Part shown: positions 14,323 through 18,297 of the stretch, in pieces
How positions within the stretch are numbered: the stretch's first letter is position 1
Layout: each line of letters opens with the position of its first letter
Source of the DNA: JBIOHJ01 sp044448905
GTDB lineage: Bacteria; Bacteroidota; Bacteroidia; AKYH767-A; OLB10
DNA: 18,297 bases
Assembly: GCA_044448905.1 (NCBI GenBank)
Contig: JBIOHJ010000064.1
Coordinates: 1 to 18,297 of the forward strand
Reading direction: 5' to 3'
Translations under genes and position numbers: made by a program
Notes under the pieces: generated by a model
What the model saw: the letters and a program-made list of their open reading frames with translations, nothing else
What the model was told of the DNA's origin: nothing
Database searches by the model: none

Positions 14323-15798
14323 ATGGGTAAAGAAATTACAAGCCGAAAAGATAATTATTCGGAGTGGTATAATGATATTGTTATAAAAGCCGATTTGGCT
14401 GAGAACTCGGCTGTGCGTGGATGCATGGTAATCAAGCCTTATGGATTTGCCATCTGGGAAAAAATACAACAGCAGTTGGATAAAATGTTTAAAGATACCG
14501 GGCATGTGAATGCTTACTTTCCACTCTTCATACCAAAATCATTTTTCAGCAAAGAAGCAGCGCATATTGAAGGCTTTGCTAAAGAATGCGCCATCGTTAC
14601 GCATTATCGTTTGAAAAATGCGCCCGATGGAAAAGGGCTTATTGTTGATGAAGATGCAAAGCTCGAAGAAGAATTCATTGTTCGCCCGACATCCGAAACA
14701 ATTATCTGGAACACCTACCGGAACTGGATTCAGTCGTATCGCGACCTTCCGATTCTTATAAACCAATGGGCTAACGTGGTGAGATGGGAAATGCGTACGC
14801 GTTTGTTTTTACGTACCACAGAATTTCTGTGGCAGGAAGGCCACACTGCGCATGCAACAAAAGAGGAAGCTGTTGAAGAAACATTAAAAATGCTGGAGGT
14901 ATATGCTGAGTTTGCAGAAAAATTCTTAGCCATTCCGGTAATTAAAGGAGTTAAAACTGCAAACGAACGGTTTGCCGGGGCAGTAGATACGTATTGCATC
15001 GAAGCATTGATGCAGGATGGAAAAGCGTTGCAGGCAGGCACTTCGCATTTCCTGGGACAGAATTTCGCTAAAGCTTTTGATGTTAAGTTTACTTCTAAAG
15101 AGGGAATCCAGGATTATGTTTGGGCAACTTCATGGGGAGTTTCCACGCGGCTTATGGGGGCGTTAGTAATGGCTCATTCCGATGATGACGGTTTGATATT
15201 GCCTCCAAAGCTTGCTCCCATCCAGGTGGTCATTATTCCTATCTATAAGAATATGGAGCAGCTTAAACAGGTTTCGGAGTATGCTGTAAAAATTAAAAAA
15301 TCGCTGGAAGCAAAAGGAATTAGTGTGAAATATGATGACCGCGATACACAAAAGCCGGGATGGAAATTTGCGGAGTATGAATTAAAAGGCGTTCCGGTAA
15401 GGATTGCGATTGGCCCGCGCGATATGGAAAACAATACGGTTGAAGTTGCTCGCAGAGATACTAAAGAAAAAACAACGGTGCATGTTGTTGACCTGGATTT
15501 GAAAATTGAGCATTTACTTACTCAGATGCAGGAAAACATTTATAAAAAAGCGCTCGACTTCAAAGATGCTTCTACTTATCATGCCGATACGATGGCGGAG
15601 TTTGTAAAAATTCTTGATGATAAAGGCGGCTTTGTGTATGCGCATTGGGATGGCACTACCGAAACCGAATTAAAAATAAAAGAGCAAACCAAGGCAACCA
15701 TCCGATGCATACCCGTAAACAACCATAAAGAAGAAGGCAAATGTATTTTGACCGGCAAGCCTTCTGCCGAGCGTGTTTTATTTGCCAGGGCGTATTAA
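14323..15798 (+). CDS. proS: Prolyl-tRNA synthetase, archaeal/eukaryal type
   Basis: A class II aminoacyl-tRNA synthetase charging tRNA-Pro. At 491 residues it is the short type without the bacterial editing insertion. Catalytic features: VIKPYGFAIWEKIQ in the motif 1 region (36-49), RPTSE (121-125), motif 2 RWEMRTRLFLRTTEFLWQEGHTAHAT (154-179), the proline/ATP-site stretch LQAGTSHFLGQNFAKAF (236-252), and motif 3 WGVSTRLMGALVMAHSDDDGLILPPKLAP (271-299). The anticodon-binding domain is about 300-395. The C-terminal domain (about 400-491) ends FARAY, as in archaeal-type ProRS. However, most Cys residues of the classic zinc site are replaced: HWDGTTETE stands where a C-x-x-x-C pair is usual, and only Cys474 remains in GKCILTGKPS. 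The ATG at 14323 is preceded by AT-rich DNA without a Shine-Dalgarno sequence, normal for Bacteroidota. Confidence 0.96.
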   Translation: MGKEITSRKDNYSEWYNDIVIKADLAENSAVRGCMVIKPYGFAIWEKIQQQLDKMFKDTGHVNAYFPLFIPKSFFSKEAAHIEGFAKECAIVTHYRLKNAPDGKGLIVDEDAKLEEEFIVRPTSETIIWNTYRNWIQSYRDLPILINQWANVVRWEMRTRLFLRTTEFLWQEGHTAHATKEEAVEETLKMLEVYAEFAEKFLAIPVIKGVKTANERFAGAVDTYCIEALMQDGKALQAGTSHFLGQNFAKAFDVKFTSKEGIQDYVWATSWGVSTRLMGALVMAHSDDDGLILPPKLAPIQVVIIPIYKNMEQLKQVSEYAVKIKKSLEAKGISVKYDDRDTQKPGWKFAEYELKGVPVRIAIGPRDMENNTVEVARRDTKEKTTVHVVDLDLKIEHLLTQMQENIYKKALDFKDASTYHADTMAEFVKILDDKGGFVYAHWDGTTETELKIKEQTKATIRCIPVNNHKEEGKCILTGKPSAERVLFARAY

Positions 15799-15802
15799 AA
15801 AA

Positions 15803-16483
15803 ATGTCGAACGAAGAACATATCCTGCAGCTTGTAAGCGAAAAGGGAATTACTGCCATTGAAGTTTTCAATAAAAGTAAAACCGTTTTTGAAAGCATCAA
15901 ATCCATTTTGCAGGCAATTGAACAGCAGCTGAAAGAAAAAATCACCGCCATTGACGCGCGCATCCCCGTAGAATATGATGACAGGGGGCGTTTAGAGGTT
16001 CATTTCAAAGTAGCGAATGATGTGCTTGTTTTTATGATGCACACCGCGGTTTTTAATTTTGAATACGCTCATTTCATTACAAAGACTTCTTATGTTAAGG
16101 AAAATCCGTTGCGCAGTTTTTGCGGGATGATTTGCGTGTATAATTTTCTTGCCGATTCCATCCGGTTTAGCAGGATTAACGACACCGGGGCGCTGGTTGC
16201 CCGTCTTTTTGTAAATAAAGAAAACCATTTTTTTGTGGAAGGAAAAAAACAGGTGGGAATTCTTTTTAATGATTTTGAAAATGAAACAGTGGATGAAAGC
16301 AAGCTTAAAAAGTTTATCGAAATCCTGCTGATACATGTTCTGGAGCTGGATGTGAATGTTTCGCCTTTTGAAAGCATGCAGCACATTACCTTGCAGCAGC
16401 TTCTCGAAAACAGCTCCCAGGCAGGCTTTTCTACCGGCAAGCGGTTTGGTTTTGTTTTGCCCGGTGTGAGTGATGATGTTTGA
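15803..16483 (+). CDS. Protein of unknown function in the proS operon
   Basis: I do not recognise this family. I chose the ATG at 15803 (226 residues, MSNEEHILQLVSEKG) because it lies 4 bp after the proS stop. The frame also extends to a TTG at 15773, inside proS. The protein is soluble-looking with no signal peptide or membrane helix. The N-terminal third is helical (KSKTVFESIKSILQAIEQQLKEKI). The middle is mixed alpha/beta with LEVHFKVANDVLVFMMHTAVFNFEYAHFI and FCGMICVYNFLADSIRF. The C-terminal part is helical and ends RFGFVLPGVSDDV. The tight spacing suggests co-transcription with proS, but no role in translation can be deduced. It converges on the T9SS protein gene with an 18-bp gap lacking a clear terminator. 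Confidence 0.75.
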   Translation: MSNEEHILQLVSEKGITAIEVFNKSKTVFESIKSILQAIEQQLKEKITAIDARIPVEYDDRGRLEVHFKVANDVLVFMMHTAVFNFEYAHFITKTSYVKENPLRSFCGMICVYNFLADSIRFSRINDTGALVARLFVNKENHFFVEGKKQVGILFNDFENETVDESKLKKFIEILLIHVLELDVNVSPFESMQHITLQQLLENSSQAGFSTGKRFGFVLPGVSDDV

Positions 16484-16501
16484 AAAATGTGAGGCTTTGT
16501 T

Positions 16502-17548
16502 TTATTCTTTCACAACCTTCCCTTTCTTAATCACACCGTTTTTGTTTCTCACCTCGTAAAGATAAATACCTTTTGCAAGTTGTTCTGTGTTTAATGAAAC
16601 ACTGCTTATAAATGTTTGTTGCAATAATTTTCTTGAAGTAATATCAAAAAGAATAATTTCTAAAAGTTTATTACTGTTTGTTTTAACATTCAATTCGTTT
16701 GTGACAAGATTGGGAGAAACGCTTGTCATGTTTTGAGAATCCAAAGTATTATCTATTCCTAAAGTACAATGAGGAACCAAAGGAGTTAATTCTGCAAGTG
16801 TATATAGCCGCACATCATCCAGTATGAGTTCTGTGCATCCTTGACAAATATGCCCCCAGTTAGTAAACTTAATTAGATGAGAAGAAGATGTTGCGATAAA
16901 TTCAATAACATATCTTATTCCAATACCAGTAAATGGTCGAGTAGCTCTACACTTAAACATAGTATTTCCAAACCCAATATCCACTGCAAATAAGCTCGTA
17001 TAAGGAAAAAGCAATCCCAAACCACTTTCACCACCTGCCCAAAATTCCAAAACATAAGTATTACCGACAATTAAACCGTTTACTGTTTGTTCTAAACTTA
17101 CACCGTTAATACCTCCAAAGCTTGTATCATTGACAGGATAACCAGTTGGAATACTCGTTAATGTACAGAATAGATTATTTAAGCAAGAAGTATCATTAGC
17201 TGTAGGTGAACAAGCATGAGCAAGATTATTTCCAAAATAAGCCGCTTTAATTCCCTCCACTATAATAGTATAATTAGAATCATTTACGATTTTGGCATAT
17301 GTGAGACTACCGCCTCCGGTACATGTCCAATTAGTAACATCGCATGAATAGTTATTCGAATTAGGACAAAAAGTGCTACCTGGAAAGTTTGGGATACACG
17401 TACCATTTTCAAATCCTCCATTTAATAAAAGATTATTTACATTATCACTTAAAGAATCATTTTGGTCATAACAATAAATGCAAAGTATTTGTGCATCGCA
17501 AACTCTGCAAGTGAAAAACATTATGATTAAGCAACACAGTTTATTCAT
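16502..17548 (-). CDS. Secreted protein with T9SS type A sorting domain
   Basis: A 348-residue extracellular protein. The signal peptide is MNKLCCLIIMFFTCRVCDAQ. The mature part is a Cys-rich beta-sandwich-like domain (about 38-255) with LLLNGGFENG, GVSLEQTVNGLIVGNTYVLEFWAGG and CTELILDDVRLY. That layout (NGGFE near the start, LDDVRL at the end) is shared by DUF642/carbohydrate-binding-like jelly-roll domains, so ligand binding is possible but unproven. The C-terminal 75 residues form a type A T9SS sorting domain: SVSPNLVTNELNVKT, LEIILFDITSRKLLQQTF, LNTEQLAKGIYLYEVRN and a basic KKGKVVKE end. The usual PNP motif is degenerate here (SPNLV). It lies 159 bp downstream of another type A protein on the same strand; a structured gap separates them. 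Confidence 0.85.
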   Translation of the reverse strand: MNKLCCLIIMFFTCRVCDAQILCIYCYDQNDSLSDNVNNLLLNGGFENGTCIPNFPGSTFCPNSNNYSCDVTNWTCTGGGSLTYAKIVNDSNYTIIVEGIKAAYFGNNLAHACSPTANDTSCLNNLFCTLTSIPTGYPVNDTSFGGINGVSLEQTVNGLIVGNTYVLEFWAGGESGLGLLFPYTSLFAVDIGFGNTMFKCRATRPFTGIGIRYVIEFIATSSSHLIKFTNWGHICQGCTELILDDVRLYTLAELTPLVPHCTLGIDNTLDSQNMTSVSPNLVTNELNVKTNSNKLLEIILFDITSRKLLQQTFISSVSLNTEQLAKGIYLYEVRNKNGVIKKGKVVKE

Positions 17549-17595
17549 GGCGACAAAAAATTACGGATAACGAAGAAGGAATTAAAGAAGTTTTT

Positions 17596-17684
17596 AAAAA
17601 GGGGGTTTAGTAGCTTAACTGTTCGTTTAACCACTCTGCTTGTTAAATGCTCAACTATTGTATCACGGTTAAAGCCCCCTTTTT
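17596..17684. repeat. Long-armed inverted repeat with inner stem between two T9SS genes
   Basis: AAAAAGGGGG (17596-17605) and CCCCCTTTTT (17675-17684) are perfect 10-bp arms, extendable by TTTA/TAAA past a one-base bulge. The 69-nt spacer holds a second stem, TTTAAC (17626-17631) with GTTAAA (17642-17647). On the minus strand the structure ends in a T run, so it may terminate the upstream gene. It could also be a mobile palindromic element. Confidence 0.6.
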
Positions 17685-17707
17685 GAAAATTTCTTTTAAT
17701 TTGATTG

Positions 17708-18297
17708 TTATCGGATGTTTTGTAGTTTTATAAACTTCTGCCTACTACCATTATTACCGTCTGCAATTTCAAGAATATGAATTCCACTCGACAAGGTTGA
17801 AATATCAATATATGATTTCTGCCCAATAATTCTTGACGAATACTCCAATTTTCCGAGCAAATTGTAAATTTTTAATATAGCATCGAAAGCCCTGTAAGGA
17901 GCAACTATAATTAAGTAATTAAATGCTGGATTAGGTAAAATAATAAGATTGAATGGCTGAACTTCATTTCCTTCAATTGATGTCGTTAAATAGCACTGCA
18001 TGGTGTCAATAGGTTGATAATTTACCAAACCTAAATTTATGTTATCATAACCGTCATAAATTCCTGATGAAATTTGAGCAAAATCAGATGTGCACCAATA
18101 ATTATTTGGAATATTTACATTCCCTCCGGTCACAGAATAATATAAATTATATGAGGTATTGTTACAAATTTTATTGCAATAAATATTATCAACAGAATTA
18201 TTTAAGGCAGCCTGATCTTTTCTTATGGCTTCAGCTTCCGCATTTAAATAATCTCTTTCAACATTTAATCTGTTTACAGTTGCTTTATTTGCTCCAC
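17708..18297 (-). CDS. T9SS type A secreted protein, C-terminal part, N-terminus beyond the window
   Basis: The stop is at 17708-17710. The frame stays open to the window edge (196 whole codons), so the gene continues outside; a GTG at 18133 is only an internal codon. The hand-translated outer part is helical and charged (NRLNVERDYLNAEAEAIRKDQ), followed by a Cys-containing linker (CNKICNNTSYNLYYSVTGG). The C-terminal 80 residues are a type A sorting domain: NLIILPNPAFNYLIIVAP with the PNP motif, ILKIYNLLGKLEYSSRI, and LSSGIHILEIADGNNGSRQKFIKL. It is exported through the outer membrane by the T9SS. The function of the main domain cannot be judged from this fragment. It may share a promoter with the 348-residue gene downstream, although an inverted repeat between them argues for separate transcripts. 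Confidence 0.8.
   Translation of the reverse strand, partial: GANKATVNRLNVERDYLNAEAEAIRKDQAALNNSVDNIYCNKICNNTSYNLYYSVTGGNVNIPNNYWCTSDFAQISSGIYDGYDNINLGLVNYQPIDTMQCYLTTSIEGNEVQPFNLIILPNPAFNYLIIVAPYRAFDAILKIYNLLGKLEYSSRIIGQKSYIDISTLSSGIHILEIADGNNGSRQKFIKLQNIR

Noticed and set aside
17549..17707. tRNA or known riboswitch in the 159-bp gap
   Set aside because: No cloverleaf, T-loop sequence or known aptamer core; only the inverted repeat is visible.

Overview
The window comes from a Bacteroidota genome, probably a Flavobacteriia-, Sphingobacteriia- or Chitinophagia-like lineage. The evidence is type IX secretion (T9SS) sorting domains of types A and B, SprB-type adhesin repeats, a bacillithiol deacetylase (BshB1), a Bacteroidota-style cytochrome c maturation cluster, an archaeal/eukaryal-type ProRS, AT-rich intergenic DNA and almost no Shine-Dalgarno sequences. 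I recognise no phage, IS transposase, CRISPR array, rRNA or tRNA. No gap between genes exceeds 300 bases.

Left edge (1-3165): two surface-protein fragments point away from each other. A minus-strand fragment (1-432) and a 905-codon plus-strand adhesin (448-3165) meet head to head around 395-434. Neither has a signal peptide or a convincing start. This is either a recombination/inversion breakpoint or a chimeric join in the assembly.

3213-4998: a secreted DUF2911/TPR protein (+) converges on bshB1 (-).

5059-9598: the cytochrome c maturation genes ccmB, ccmC, ccmD, ccmE and ccmF, all on the plus strand. CcmB is the membrane part of the heme-handling ABC transporter, CcmC loads heme onto CcmE with help from CcmD, and CcmF attaches heme to apocytochrome c. 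CcmE carries the C-x3-Y heme-binding variant. No ccmA, ccmG or ccmH is in view. A strong hairpin sits on the ccmB stop codon, and short tandem repeats lie just before ccmC and ccmF.

9647-11040: a PaiB-like FMN-binding protein and a Rossmann/DUF2520 protein, overlapping by 4 bp. 11087-14134 (-): a Tyr/Asn/Cys-rich lipoprotein with a Y-x-S-x-P-R/K-P repeat tail, followed by an OmpP1/FadL-like outer-membrane beta-barrel protein, likely one transcript. 14323-16483 (+): proS and a small gene of unknown function 4 bp downstream, divergent from the lipoprotein.

Right edge (16502-18297, -): two T9SS type A secreted proteins, the outer one cut by the window end. They are separated by a 159-bp gap with a long inverted repeat (10-bp perfect arms, 69-nt spacer).

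I do not see a clear undescribed multi-gene system. The most unusual signals are the head-to-head junction, the heptad-type leaders in front of several start codons, the palindrome pair inside the lipoprotein's first codons, the repeat lipoprotein itself and the structured gap at 17596-17684.
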